From contig NZ_JBOITM010000086.1 in the NCBI RefSeq assembly GCF_050717535.1, positions 1-64,000 on the forward strand: DNA of 64,000 nt, given 5' to 3'. This stretch comes from Clostridium_AD sp050717535 (GTDB taxonomy: Bacteria; Bacillota; Clostridia; Clostridiales; Clostridiaceae). A program made the position numbers and the translations under genes. Under the pieces are notes generated by a model. It ran no database searches, had not been told where the DNA came from, and saw only the letters and a list, made by a program, of their open reading frames with translations. This document shows, in pieces, positions 1 to 8,344 of the stretch. Numbering within the stretch: position 1 is the first letter of the stretch; the number at the start of each line of letters is the position of its first letter.

Positions 1-54
1 AACTAGCAATGTAATAAAAGATATATTGACTAGAGAGGCTGGAATAGCCTTGAT

Positions 55-137
55 AGCTTGGGTAAACTTGCTACAGTAGTAGTATTGACCAAGAAGCTCC
101 CACCTCTTAGGTGGTGAGTAGTTCACGAACCTCTGTT
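55..137 (+). mobile_element. Right end (guide-RNA scaffold region) of a TnpB-type IS605 element
   Basis: A GC-richer hairpin (CTCCCACC, short loop, GGTGGTGAG) is followed by AGTTCACGA. The same arrangement closes the intact TnpB element at 43224-43262, which ends in GTTCACGAT. In this family the segment is both the right transposon end and the 3' part of the guide RNA (established knowledge). An open frame enters from the left edge and stops at 79. It could be the last 25 codons of a TnpB, but no diagnostic residue is left in the window to prove it. Confidence 0.5.
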
Positions 138-302
138 TTCTTATAGAATGCTAACAAAAGTATATATTGCGTAGAATGCATCTGAACAAGCTTTAGCAAT
201 TCTAATTTAGTTTGTTTTCAGTTGCTAAAAAATGCAAATTTGCTTGATCAAATCACAGGACACCGCCTGAAAGAATTATGGTGGTGTGAGTTAAGAAAAA
301 AT

Positions 303-340
303 AGAAAAGCAGAAGATAATATTAAACCTTCTGCTTTTCT
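303..340. terminator. Stem-loop terminator, probably bidirectional
   Basis: The arms AGAAAAGCAGAAG and CTTCTGCTTTTCT are perfectly complementary across a 12-base loop. A-rich and T-rich flanks mean it could end transcripts from either side. It lies between the mobile-element remnant and the pfl region. Confidence 0.5.
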
Positions 341-430
341 GGTTATATAGGAAACAGCTTATGGAAACTAATATGGGTAAGTTTCCTGCTTTATTAGATA
401 CATCTTAATGTAATATGACTTTGACTGTAG

Positions 431-685
431 AAAACTTGCAATAAGAAGAGCAGAAACAATTAAAAATTCATTTAGAAATTCTTTTTTTGCTAATCTGAAA
501 TTCTCGTGAGACTGACAGGAAGTCAGGCTAGCGAACCCGAGACAGGAAGTCGAGTGCATAACAATTAGTAATTGTTATGTCCCCCATAGAACTACCCAGA
601 GGAGAGCGCTAGAGAATTTTAGATTTGCAAAATATTAGAATTCCTTAATGAATTTTTATGTTTCAATCTCTTATTGCAAGTTGCT
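431..685. repeat. Long imperfect inverted repeat, MITE-like or structured RNA
   Basis: The segment 431-506 is a recognisable reverse complement of 611-685. Shared blocks include ACTTGCAATAAGA, AAACA, AAAAATTCATT, AATTCT, TTTTGC and AATTCTC, broken by small indels. The arms are about 75 bases and enclose about 105 bases with a second small hairpin (CATAACAATT near 558 with AATTGTTATG). The outer end of the right arm sits just past the pflA stop. It could serve as a terminator for pflBA or be a degenerate miniature element. The open frame inside it on the minus strand looks accidental. Confidence 0.5.
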
Positions 686-687
686 TT

Positions 688-1437
688 TTATGCTGTTTGA
701 GATTCGGATGTTTCATTAGTTTTTAGTAAATCATTTATTAGTAATTGAAGTTCGTTAGTCTTATCTTTATTCATAGGCTCCACACCTTTTAACCTATATG
801 GAATTCCGAGTTCTTCATATTTACTTACTCCTAGAACATGATAGGGAAGAAGTTGAACTTTATCAACTCTTGGAACTTCTTCATTAATGATTTCAGCAAT
901 CTTAGTTATATGCTCCACAGAATCTGTAATTCCAGGTACAACAACGTGTCTTACCCAAACCCTGGATTTTGATTTTCTTAGTGCTTCTAAAAATATATTA
1001 AGATCTGATGTATTTCTACCTGTCAAATTAACATAGCCCTTACTAGATGTCTGTTTTATATCTAAAAGAACTAAATCTGTATATTCTAATATTTCAGTGT
1101 AGTCACCATTTCCAAAGCCAGAGGTGTCGAGAGCTGTATGAATTCCATTTAGTCTACATAATTTTAGACATTCAAGTAGAAATTGTGGTTGCATTAATGG
1201 GTCACCACCAGAGAAAGTAACACCACCGCCAGATCTACTAAAGTATGGTTTGAATCTAACAATTTTTTCAATGAGTTCTTCTGGAGTTATTTCTGTACCA
1301 CCATTTAGCTTCCAAGTATCTGGGTTATGGCAGTAGGCGCATCTTAATTTACAACCTTGAAGAAAAACAACTACTCTTACTCCTGGACCATCAACTAGTC
1401 CCATACTCTCTATTGAATGAATTCTACCTTTTACCAT
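688..1437 (-). CDS. pflA: Pyruvate formate-lyase activating enzyme
   Basis: This radical SAM enzyme uses a 4Fe-4S cluster and S-adenosylmethionine to place the glycyl radical on pyruvate formate-lyase in the cytoplasm. The 249-residue protein has the family length. The cluster motif CxxxCxxC is Cys29, Cys33 and Cys36, preceded by the usual DGPGVR motif, and a GGGVTFSGGDP block near residue 70 matches the SAM-binding GGE region. The ATG follows AGGAGGAATATAT. It lies 208 bases downstream of its substrate gene pflB on the same strand, so the pair is probably cotranscribed. Hairpins in the gap may lower pflA expression relative to pflB. Identification is firm. Confidence 0.97.
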   Translation of the reverse strand: MVKGRIHSIESMGLVDGPGVRVVVFLQGCKLRCAYCHNPDTWKLNGGTEITPEELIEKIVRFKPYFSRSGGGVTFSGGDPLMQPQFLLECLKLCRLNGIHTALDTSGFGNGDYTEILEYTDLVLLDIKQTSSKGYVNLTGRNTSDLNIFLEALRKSKSRVWVRHVVVPGITDSVEHITKIAEIINEEVPRVDKVQLLPYHVLGVSKYEELGIPYRLKGVEPMNKDKTNELQLLINDLLKTNETSESQTA

Positions 1438-1484
1438 ATATATTCCTCCTCTGCATTAGTGCAAGTATCTAATTTTAATTTAGT

Positions 1485-1542
1485 TTTCATTTTATATTAA
1501 AACAAAAACCTATTAGTATTTTTGCTTTAATATAAAATGAAA
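1485..1542 (-). other. Intercistronic stem-loop between pflB and pflA
   Basis: Perfect 17-base arms (TTTCATTTTATATTAAA and its complement) enclose a loop that itself pairs CAAAAA with TTTTTG. With a second hairpin at 1592-1621, it lies in the 208-base pflB-pflA gap. It may attenuate readthrough or stabilise the pflB message (inference). Confidence 0.5.
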
Positions 1543-1591
1543 TTTATAGTATTTTCTATAATTAGAGTTATAGTTAAGTTTTATATAAGTC

Positions 1592-1621
1592 GAGAAGTGT
1601 TTATATAAATAAGCACCTCTC
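1592..1621 (-). terminator. Hairpin directly after pflB
   Basis: On the minus strand GAGAGGTG pairs with CACTTCTC (one G-T pair) across a 14-base AT-rich loop, 25 bases past the pflB stop. It has no long T tract, so it is probably a partial terminator that lets some transcripts reach pflA. Confidence 0.4.
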
Positions 1622-1645
1622 ATACTATATAAAATTATAAGTTAA

Positions 1646-3874
1646 TTAGATTTTTTTGTGGAAAGTTCTACTAATAACTTCAAGCTGCTGTTCTTTTGAT
1701 AATCTGTTAAAATGAACGGCATATCCTGAAACTCTTATTGTTAATGTTGGATACTTATCTGGATTCTCATAAGCATCAACTAAAATTTCTCTATTTAGTA
1801 CATTCACGTTTAAATGATGTGCACTTTGTGCAAAATAACCATCTAAAAGAGAAACTAAATTGTTTATTCTTGAAGATTCGTCCATTCCAAGAGCCTCTGG
1901 TACTATGGAGAAAGTATTTGAAACTCCATCTTGGCAATAATTTCTATAAGGAATCTTAGCAACTGAATTTAATGATGCTAATGCTCCGTTTTCGTCGTGA
2001 CATTGTGTTGGGTTAGCTCCTGGAGCAAGTGCGATACCTTGTTTTCTTCCATCAGGAGTTGATCCTGTTTTCTTACCATAAACTACGTTAGAAGTAATAG
2101 TAAGTGCTGATAAGGTGTGTTCAGCGTTCTTATATGCTGGGTGCTTTTTAAGTTCATCACTGAATTCTTTAATGAGATTAACAGCTAAATCATCAACTCT
2201 GTCATCGTCATTTCCGTATTTAGGGAAATCTCCATCTATTTCAAAATCAACAGTTATTCCATTTTCATTTCTTATTGGCTTAACCTTAGCATATTTTATA
2301 GCACTTAAAGAGTCAGCTGCAACTGAAAGTCCTGCAACACCAAATGCCATGAAGTATTTAAGATCAGTGTCATGAAAAGCAAGTTGTCCAGCTTCGTATG
2401 CATATTTATCATGCATATAATGTATAGTATTCATTGTATTTACATACATATCAGCAACATATGCGAGTACGTTTGAATACATTGCTCTAACTGATTCGTA
2501 ATCAAGAATCTCATCAGTATTCTTTGGAATTCCAGGTACTACAAGCTTACCTTTTAATTCGTCAACTCCACCGTTAAGTGATAGTAATAATGATTTAGCT
2601 AGGTTTGCGCGAGCTCCAAAGAACTGCATTCTTTTTCCTATTTCCATAGCGGAAACGCAGCAAGCTATGCCATAATCTTCTCCATAAATTGGTCTCATTA
2701 TATCATCATTCTCATATTGAACTGCATCTGTTTCTATGGACATTTTAGCGCAGTATTTTTTGAAAGTTTCTGGTAATTTTTCTGACCAAAGCACAGTCAT
2801 ATTTGGTTCTGGTGCTGATCCTAAATTTGTTAATGTGTGAAGGAATCTAAATGAATTTTTTGTTACCATAGCTTTACCATTAAGTGCTACACCACCAATT
2901 GACTCTGTTACCCAATTTGGATCTCCGCCAAATAATTCATTGTATTCAGGTGTTCTTAGATGCCTTGCCATTCTAAGTTTAATTACGAATTGATCAATAA
3001 TTTCTTGTGCGCCATCTTCATTTATTGTTCCTGCGGCTAAATCTCTTTCAAAATAAATGTCTAGGAAAGTAGTTGTACGTCCAAGGGACATTGCAGCACC
3101 GTTATTTTCTTTTATTCCTGCAAGATAACCAATATAAACTGCTTGTACAGCCTCGCAAGCTGTAGTAGAAGGTTTTGAAATATCAACACCGTATTTTAAG
3201 GCCATGCTTTTAACCTCTGCAAGAGCTCTTATTTGCATACTTACTTCTTCTCTATGTCTTATAAGTGAGTCAGTAGCATGTCCTGTTAATTCATTTAAAT
3301 CTTTTTTCTTCTGATCTACTAAAAAATCTATTCCATAAAGAGCTATCCTTCTATAGTCTCCTATTATTCTTCCTCTACCGTATGCATCTGGAAGTCCAGT
3401 TAGGAGTCCTACAGTTCTTGCAACTTTAGTAGCAGGTGTGTAGGCATCAAAAACTCCTTCGTTATGAGTTTTTCTGTACTTCGGAAAGAATTTTTCTATA
3501 TCACTATTTAATTTATAACCATATTCTTCTAATGATTGCTCTACCATTCTAAAACCACCAAATGGGTTTACTATTCTTTTCAGTGGAGCATCTGTTTGTA
3601 ATCCAACAATTACTTCATTTTCTTTATCTATATATCCAGGAGCAAAATTATCTATTCCTGAAATCTCATTAGTTTCTACATCTATAATACCTTTTTTTAT
3701 TTCTTCTATAATAAGAGAGTTGGCTTTGCTCCAAACACTATCAGTCTTAGCTGTTGTCCCTACTAAAAAACTATCGTCACCTTCATATAGTGTATAATTT
3801 TTTTGAATAAAATCTTTTACGTCAATTCTGTTTTTCCATTCATCGCCTTTAAAACCATTCCATTGTTTAAACAT
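1646..3874 (-). CDS. pflB: Formate C-acetyltransferase (pyruvate formate-lyase)
   Basis: It converts pyruvate and CoA to acetyl-CoA and formate during anaerobic growth. The 742-residue protein is close to the 760 residues of the E. coli enzyme. The adjacent catalytic cysteines are Cys405-Cys406 in IACCVSAME, and the glycyl radical site is Gly717 in the C-terminal RVSGYAV motif, so both active-site elements are intact. The ATG follows AAAGGAGGAAAAAAA. Upstream there is a plausible sigma-A promoter (3915-3943) and a Rex-like operator (4017-4034), which fits control by the NADH/NAD ratio. Its activase gene pflA follows on the same strand. Confidence 0.98.
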   Translation of the reverse strand: MFKQWNGFKGDEWKNRIDVKDFIQKNYTLYEGDDSFLVGTTAKTDSVWSKANSLIIEEIKKGIIDVETNEISGIDNFAPGYIDKENEVIVGLQTDAPLKRIVNPFGGFRMVEQSLEEYGYKLNSDIEKFFPKYRKTHNEGVFDAYTPATKVARTVGLLTGLPDAYGRGRIIGDYRRIALYGIDFLVDQKKKDLNELTGHATDSLIRHREEVSMQIRALAEVKSMALKYGVDISKPSTTACEAVQAVYIGYLAGIKENNGAAMSLGRTTTFLDIYFERDLAAGTINEDGAQEIIDQFVIKLRMARHLRTPEYNELFGGDPNWVTESIGGVALNGKAMVTKNSFRFLHTLTNLGSAPEPNMTVLWSEKLPETFKKYCAKMSIETDAVQYENDDIMRPIYGEDYGIACCVSAMEIGKRMQFFGARANLAKSLLLSLNGGVDELKGKLVVPGIPKNTDEILDYESVRAMYSNVLAYVADMYVNTMNTIHYMHDKYAYEAGQLAFHDTDLKYFMAFGVAGLSVAADSLSAIKYAKVKPIRNENGITVDFEIDGDFPKYGNDDDRVDDLAVNLIKEFSDELKKHPAYKNAEHTLSALTITSNVVYGKKTGSTPDGRKQGIALAPGANPTQCHDENGALASLNSVAKIPYRNYCQDGVSNTFSIVPEALGMDESSRINNLVSLLDGYFAQSAHHLNVNVLNREILVDAYENPDKYPTLTIRVSGYAVHFNRLSKEQQLEVISRTFHKKI

Positions 3875-3914
3875 TTTTTTTCCTCCTTTTGAAACTTAAT
3901 CTATCAATACACAC

Positions 3915-3943
3915 ATTGTAATATTAATATTGAAACAGTTCAA
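3915..3943 (-). promoter_or_regulatory. Candidate sigma-A promoter for pflB
   Basis: On the minus strand TTGAAC is followed after 17 bases by TACAAT. Transcription would start near 3908, giving a leader of about 35 bases before the pflB ATG at 3874. Confidence 0.5.
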
Positions 3944-4016
3944 GTACTTATGTAAAAGTTGTAATATTAAAAATATTGCGATAATTAATTAACCATTGAA
4001 ATACAATGCTTTAACG

Positions 4017-4034
4017 GTGTTATATGTTTAACAA
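4017..4034. promoter_or_regulatory. Candidate Rex operator upstream of pflB
   Basis: The 18-base site GTGTTATATGTTTAACAA matches the redox repressor consensus TTGTTAANNNNTTAACAA at 12 of 14 defined positions. It lies about 75 bases upstream of the candidate pflB -35 box, in the 408-base gap between the divergent pflB and 4283 genes. Rex control of fermentation genes is known in clostridia; control here is inferred. Nothing else was recognised in this gap. Confidence 0.4.
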
Positions 4035-4282
4035 TAAAATAGCAACAGAATGATAATTAAATGAAACAACTGTGATTATACTGCTTTATAATAGAAAAAA
4101 TGTCATATTGTTTATAACTGAGATGAGTTACGTTGATCTTAATTGTAAATCTATTATCTTAGTGGATAGAAAGAAAAGTTTGTTATAAAGACGTGCCTAT
4201 GAAATCTCCAAAAAATTAATATTATTTTTATTTGTAATGAGTTATAATAAGTAATAGATTAATTAGGCTGGAGGTAGATTAT

Positions 4283-5107
4283 ATGAGTAAACCAAGCATG
4301 TTTAGCAAAGATTATAAGCGTGAATTAAAAAAAAGAAGAAGGAAAATATCACTATTGATTATTTTACCTATAATAGGGTTAACTATATTTTTAGTTGCAG
4401 ATTTTAGTGCGCTATCAAATAAAGGTGCAGGTATAAAAGAAAGTATAAATAGTGTCCTATTAAATAAATCAAAAGACAAAAAAGAAAAGGCAGTAGAAGT
4501 TGAAAAAAAACCTGAGGTTGTTAAACCAGTGGCAAATTCTGAAAAGACTAAAGTTCCTCACAAGGAAGTAGATTTAAAAACTGAAATATTTATTGTAAAT
4601 CTATCTGATGGTCAAAAAATTAGTGTGGAATTTAATGTGGCTTCAGGAAAAAAAATTATAAAGGGAGTATCAGATACCAAAGGTATAACATATGATATAA
4701 GTCCAAGCGAAAAATCCATAGTTATACAAAGTAAAAATAATCAACAGTTGATGTATGTTAATGTAGATAAAACAAGTAAAGATATTACAAAAAAAACATA
4801 TGAGTCAAGCAAGGGTGAGATTTTGACCAAAGATGAAATACTTAAAAATCATGAAACTTACAATTGGTCAGTTATGCCTAAGTTCATTGATGAAGATAAT
4901 ATTGCATACATTAGTGAATTGCCTTGGATAAATGAAAAAGCACAGCAATATATATGGAAGGTAAATTTGAAAAGTAATGTTTATATGCAAGTAAAACCTG
5001 CATCAGGTAAAAATATTATATTTAAAAAAATAACTACTAAGGGACTTGAGACGAGTATAGATGGCAATATTGTATATGTAACGTCTACAGGCGCGGCAAT
5101 AGAGTAG
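4283..5107 (+). CDS. Membrane-anchored protein of unknown function
   Basis: I do not recognise a family. The 274-residue protein starts with a basic cytoplasmic stretch (RELKKRRRKIS, about residues 14-24) and one hydrophobic segment at about 24-43. A charged Lys/Glu-rich linker follows, and then an extracellular part of about 170 residues rich in beta-forming residues. There is no Cys lipobox, so it is probably a type II membrane protein. The ATG follows GGAGGTAG. It is 16 bases upstream of the 5124 isomerase gene and probably shares its transcript, but the two products suggest no obvious common task. It resembles in layout, not in sequence, the 23238 protein. Confidence 0.75.
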   Translation: MSKPSMFSKDYKRELKKRRRKISLLIILPIIGLTIFLVADFSALSNKGAGIKESINSVLLNKSKDKKEKAVEVEKKPEVVKPVANSEKTKVPHKEVDLKTEIFIVNLSDGQKISVEFNVASGKKIIKGVSDTKGITYDISPSEKSIVIQSKNNQQLMYVNVDKTSKDITKKTYESSKGEILTKDEILKNHETYNWSVMPKFIDEDNIAYISELPWINEKAQQYIWKVNLKSNVYMQVKPASGKNIIFKKITTKGLETSIDGNIVYVTSTGAAIE

Positions 5108-5123
5108 AGAAAAGGGGTTTAGT

Positions 5124-5960
5124 ATGGATATAGGATTATCTTCGGCGTGTTTTTATCCTGATTTGCATACTGAAGACAGTATAGGTAAGATGAAGGAGTT
5201 AGGGTTTAATCACGGTGAAATATTTTTAAACACATGGAGTGAGTATCAAGAAGAGTTTGTGAAGGAACTACTCCAAAAAAAAGAAAGCTATGGATTCAAT
5301 ATAAATTCAGTTCATGCTTTCTCCAGTTCTTTTGAACCATATCTTTTTGATAAATATGATAGACGACGTGGAGATATGTTAAAACATTTTAAGAGTGTTT
5401 GCAAAGCAGCAAAGACTTTAGGCGCAAGTTGTTATACCTTTCATGGTATGCGCTATACAGATTTTAATGAGCTAGATACTAAATTTGTTATAGATATATA
5501 TAATGAATTAGCTTATATTGCTTTAGAATCAGGTGTTAAATTGGCACAGGAAAACGTATCTTGGTGCATGTCTGCTGATTTGAAATTTTTAACACTCTTA
5601 TCGGAAAAATTAGAATACCCAATATATTTTACATTGGATTTAAAGCAAGCTTATAGAACTAAGGTTCCTTTGGATAGGTATATAAACGTTATGGGTAAGA
5701 AAATAGTAAATCTTCATATTAATGATAGAGACGAAAATCATTCCTGTCTTTTACCCGGAAATGGAAATTTGGATTATAAAATGATATTAAGTAAACTAAA
5801 GAGTGTGGGGTATAGTGGAAAAGGAATTATTGAAGTTTACAGTGAAAATTATTCAAATTATAAGGAAATTACAAAGGCGAAGAATTTTGTTTCTAAGGCA
5901 TTTAACGACAGTTCAGAAGGAAAGTCTCCCGCTTCTATAAGTGGAATTTACATGCCCTAA
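5124..5960 (+). CDS. Sugar phosphate isomerase/epimerase-like TIM-barrel protein
   Basis: This cytoplasmic protein belongs to the xylose isomerase-like / AP endonuclease 2 superfamily. Likely metal ligands are Glu143 (AQENVSW), Asp172 (LDLKQA), His198 (NLHINDRD) and Glu237 (IIEVYSE). The HINDRD and LPGNGNLDY motifs are typical of the sugar-isomerase branch rather than of endonuclease IV. The length of 278 residues is normal for the family. The substrate cannot be predicted and there are no sugar-transport or kinase neighbours. The ATG follows AAAGGGG. It is 16 bases downstream of the 4283 gene, and the palindromic element at 5971 follows it. Confidence 0.85.
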   Translation: MDIGLSSACFYPDLHTEDSIGKMKELGFNHGEIFLNTWSEYQEEFVKELLQKKESYGFNINSVHAFSSSFEPYLFDKYDRRRGDMLKHFKSVCKAAKTLGASCYTFHGMRYTDFNELDTKFVIDIYNELAYIALESGVKLAQENVSWCMSADLKFLTLLSEKLEYPIYFTLDLKQAYRTKVPLDRYINVMGKKIVNLHINDRDENHSCLLPGNGNLDYKMILSKLKSVGYSGKGIIEVYSENYSNYKEITKAKNFVSKAFNDSSEGKSPASISGIYMP

Positions 5961-5970
5961 CAAATAGAAA

Positions 5971-6038
5971 ACTTCAGTGGGAATACAAATCTCCTTCTGA
6001 AGTCGTTAATATGCAGCTCCGCAGGAGATGATTTAACG
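5971..6038. repeat. ACTTCAG palindromic element, copy 1
   Basis: ACTTCAGTGGGA and CTCCTTCTGAAGT form one hairpin. CGTTAA (6004-6009) and TTAACG (6033-6038) enclose a second one with a CTCC/GGAG stem inside. Related hairpins occur at 41464-41495 and 44751-44790. The copy follows the 5124 gene and may also terminate it. Confidence 0.55.
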
Positions 6039-6138
6039 ATGCTAGCACCTAAATAGATATATAAAATTAATAATACAACAAAAGTAAGCAATTATCTCAC
6101 TTTAAATGTTAACAGACTATGACATTAGTAAAATTATC

Positions 6139-6167
6139 TTGTAAATTGTAAACAACTTGGTTATAAT
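6139..6167 (+). promoter_or_regulatory. Candidate upstream promoter for tig
   Basis: TTGTAA and TATAAT are separated by 17 bases. A second possible promoter lies at 6209-6238 (TTGTAA, 18 bases, TATAAT), so tig may have tandem promoters. Confidence 0.45.
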
Positions 6168-6208
6168 CAGTAATATTAGACTATATAAGCATATATGCTT
6201 AATAATAT

Positions 6209-6238
6209 TTGTAAATACATTAAAAGATATGTTATAAT
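6209..6238 (+). promoter_or_regulatory. Candidate downstream promoter for tig
   Basis: TTGTAA, an 18-base spacer and TATAAT lie about 45 bases before the tig ATG. Confidence 0.45.
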
Positions 6239-6282
6239 GTTAAGGTTAACAAGCATTTCTGGTGATTAGGAGGAGTAATATA

Positions 6283-7575
6283 ATGATAGTTAAAATGGAA
6301 AAATTAGAAAAAAATATTATTAAATTAGAAGTAACAGTAGAGGCGAAAAGATTTAGTGAATCTTTAAAAAAATCTGCTGCAAAGAAATCAAAAACTATAA
6401 ACATTCCTGGATTTAGAAAAGGTAAGGCACCAATGTCTTTAATAAAGAAAATGTATGGTGAAGGTGTTTTCTTTGAAGATGCTATAAATTTCTGTTGTGA
6501 TGATACATATCCAGAAGCTTTAAAAGAGTATGATATCAATCCATTGGATTATCCTAAAATTGATATTATTGAAATAGGCGAAGGAAAAGATTTTGTATAT
6601 ACTGCGTCAGTTGCAGTAGTTCCAGAAGTGAAACTTGGAGAATACAAAGGACTTGAAGCTAAGAAAACTGAATATAATGTAACGGATGAAGAAATTGAAA
6701 ACCAATTAAAAGGTATGCAAGAAAAAAATGCTAGAATCGAAGAAAAAATTGATGGCGAAATCACAATGGGAAATATTGCAGTTATAGACTTTAAAGGATT
6801 TATTGAAGGCACTGCTTTTGAAGGTGGAGAAGGAAAAGACTTTGAACTTGAAATTGGTTCAGGATCATTTATTGATACCTTTGAGCAGCAGTTAGTTGGG
6901 TTAAAAGCTGGAGAAACTAAAGAAGTTAAAGTTAATTTTCCAGAGGCTTATGGAAGAGAAGACTTAAACGGAAAACTTGCAACTTTTAATGTAACTGTTA
7001 AAAGCATGAAAGTAAAAGAGTTACCAGCTATTGATGATGAGTTTGCTAAAGATGTATCAGAATTTGATACTTTAGAAGAACTAAGAAATGACATTAAAAC
7101 AACACTTCTAAAATCAAGTAAAGATAGAGAAGTGAAAGAATTTGAAGAAGCTGTAATTGATGCAGTTTGTTCTAATGTTGCAATGGATATTCCAGAAGTT
7201 ATGATAAAAAGAGAAACTGATACAATGCTTAAAGATTTAGAAATGAAATTAAAATATCAAGGTTTAGATCTTGAATCATATTATCAGTATACTAACAATA
7301 CTGAAGAAAAAGTTAGAGAATACATGAAAGAAGCAGCTGAAAAGAGAGTTAAAACTGATTTAATAATAACAGAAATAGCAAAAACAGAAAAAGTTGAAGC
7401 TAGTGATGAAGAATTGCTAGAAAAAGCTAAAGAAGTTGCTAAGCAATATGGAGAGAAAGATTTAGAAAAAACAGCAGACTTAATAATGAAAGCACAAAAA
7501 CAATATCTGAAAATTGATGTTGTAAATCAGAAAGTAATAAAGATGTTAGTAGATAGCGCTAAAGTTATTGCATAA
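6283..7575 (+). CDS. tig: Trigger factor, ribosome-associated chaperone and prolyl isomerase
   Basis: It binds the ribosome exit tunnel and helps new proteins fold. From the ATG at 6283, placed behind AGGAGGAG, it is 430 residues, the usual length. An in-frame GTG at 6262 lies upstream of the ribosome binding site and is unlikely to be used. The N-terminal ribosome-binding domain contains the FRKGKAP signature (about residues 45-51). An FKBP-type isomerase domain follows at about 150-240, then the helical C-terminal domain. The order tig-clpP-clpX is typical of Firmicutes. A terminator separates tig from clpP. Confidence 0.97.
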   Translation: MIVKMEKLEKNIIKLEVTVEAKRFSESLKKSAAKKSKTINIPGFRKGKAPMSLIKKMYGEGVFFEDAINFCCDDTYPEALKEYDINPLDYPKIDIIEIGEGKDFVYTASVAVVPEVKLGEYKGLEAKKTEYNVTDEEIENQLKGMQEKNARIEEKIDGEITMGNIAVIDFKGFIEGTAFEGGEGKDFELEIGSGSFIDTFEQQLVGLKAGETKEVKVNFPEAYGREDLNGKLATFNVTVKSMKVKELPAIDDEFAKDVSEFDTLEELRNDIKTTLLKSSKDREVKEFEEAVIDAVCSNVAMDIPEVMIKRETDTMLKDLEMKLKYQGLDLESYYQYTNNTEEKVREYMKEAAEKRVKTDLIITEIAKTEKVEASDEELLEKAKEVAKQYGEKDLEKTADLIMKAQKQYLKIDVVNQKVIKMLVDSAKVIA

Positions 7576-7583
7576 TATATACT

Positions 7584-7622
7584 AAAATTAATTGCCAGAT
7601 AACTTTCTGGCAATTAATTTTA
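7584..7622 (+). terminator. Terminator after tig
   Basis: AAATTAATTGCCAG pairs with CTGGCAATTAATTT across an 8-base loop, starting about ten bases past the tig stop. The tract after the stem is T-rich but short. Confidence 0.7.
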
Positions 7623-7725
7623 AATGTAGGTTAAAATTATATGGTTAAAAATCAATTATTTAGGATAGAATTAAATTAGATTAACGTTTCAAGGATTTAT
7701 ATTATAGAGTAGAGGAGTGATTTAG

Positions 7726-8310
7726 ATGAGTTTAGTGCCAATGGTTGTTGAACAAACAAACAGGGGAGAAAGATCCTACGATATTTATTCAAGATTATTA
7801 AAAGAAAGAATAATTTTTCTAGGAGAAGAAGTAAATGATACTACTGCTAGTTTAATTGTTGCTCAATTGTTATATTTGGAGTCTGAAGACCCTGATAAAG
7901 ATATTTATTTATATATAAATAGTCCAGGTGGGTCAATTACAGCAGGTATGGCTATTTATGACACAATGCAGTATATAAAACCACAAGTTTCAACTATTTG
8001 TATAGGAATGGCAGCATCAATGGGGTCTTTTTTACTAAATGCTGGAGAAAAAGGAAAAAGATTCGCATTGCCTAATAGTGAAATTTTGATACACCAACCA
8101 CTAGGAGGATTTCAAGGTCAGGCAACTGATATAGATATCCATGCAAAACGAATTATGAAAACTAAAGACACATTAAATAGAATATACAGTGAAAGAACAG
8201 GCCAAACAATAGAAAAAATTCAACATGACGTTGAAAGAGATTATTTCATGAGTGCACAAGAAGCTATGGAGTATGGATTAATAGATGAAGTTATAAGTAA
8301 AAAGAAATAA
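7726..8310 (+). CDS. clpP: ATP-dependent Clp protease proteolytic subunit
   Basis: This serine peptidase forms the two-ring degradation chamber used by ClpX and ClpC in the cytoplasm. The 194-residue protein has the complete triad Ser98 (GMAASMG), His123 (LIHQP) and Asp172, at exactly the classical numbers. The start is an ATG behind GAGGAGTG. It is 34 bases upstream of its unfoldase partner gene clpX, so the two are probably cotranscribed. No CtsR box was recognised in the 150-base gap from tig. Confidence 0.98.
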   Translation: MSLVPMVVEQTNRGERSYDIYSRLLKERIIFLGEEVNDTTASLIVAQLLYLESEDPDKDIYLYINSPGGSITAGMAIYDTMQYIKPQVSTICIGMAASMGSFLLNAGEKGKRFALPNSEILIHQPLGGFQGQATDIDIHAKRIMKTKDTLNRIYSERTGQTIEKIQHDVERDYFMSAQEAMEYGLIDEVISKKK

Positions 8311-8344
8311 TATTAGTAGAAATAAGGTTAATAGAGGTGAAAAT

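Noticed and set aside
368..559. Open frame of 63 codons on the minus strand
   Set aside because: It overlaps the arm of the inverted repeat, has no ribosome binding site and resembles no known protein.
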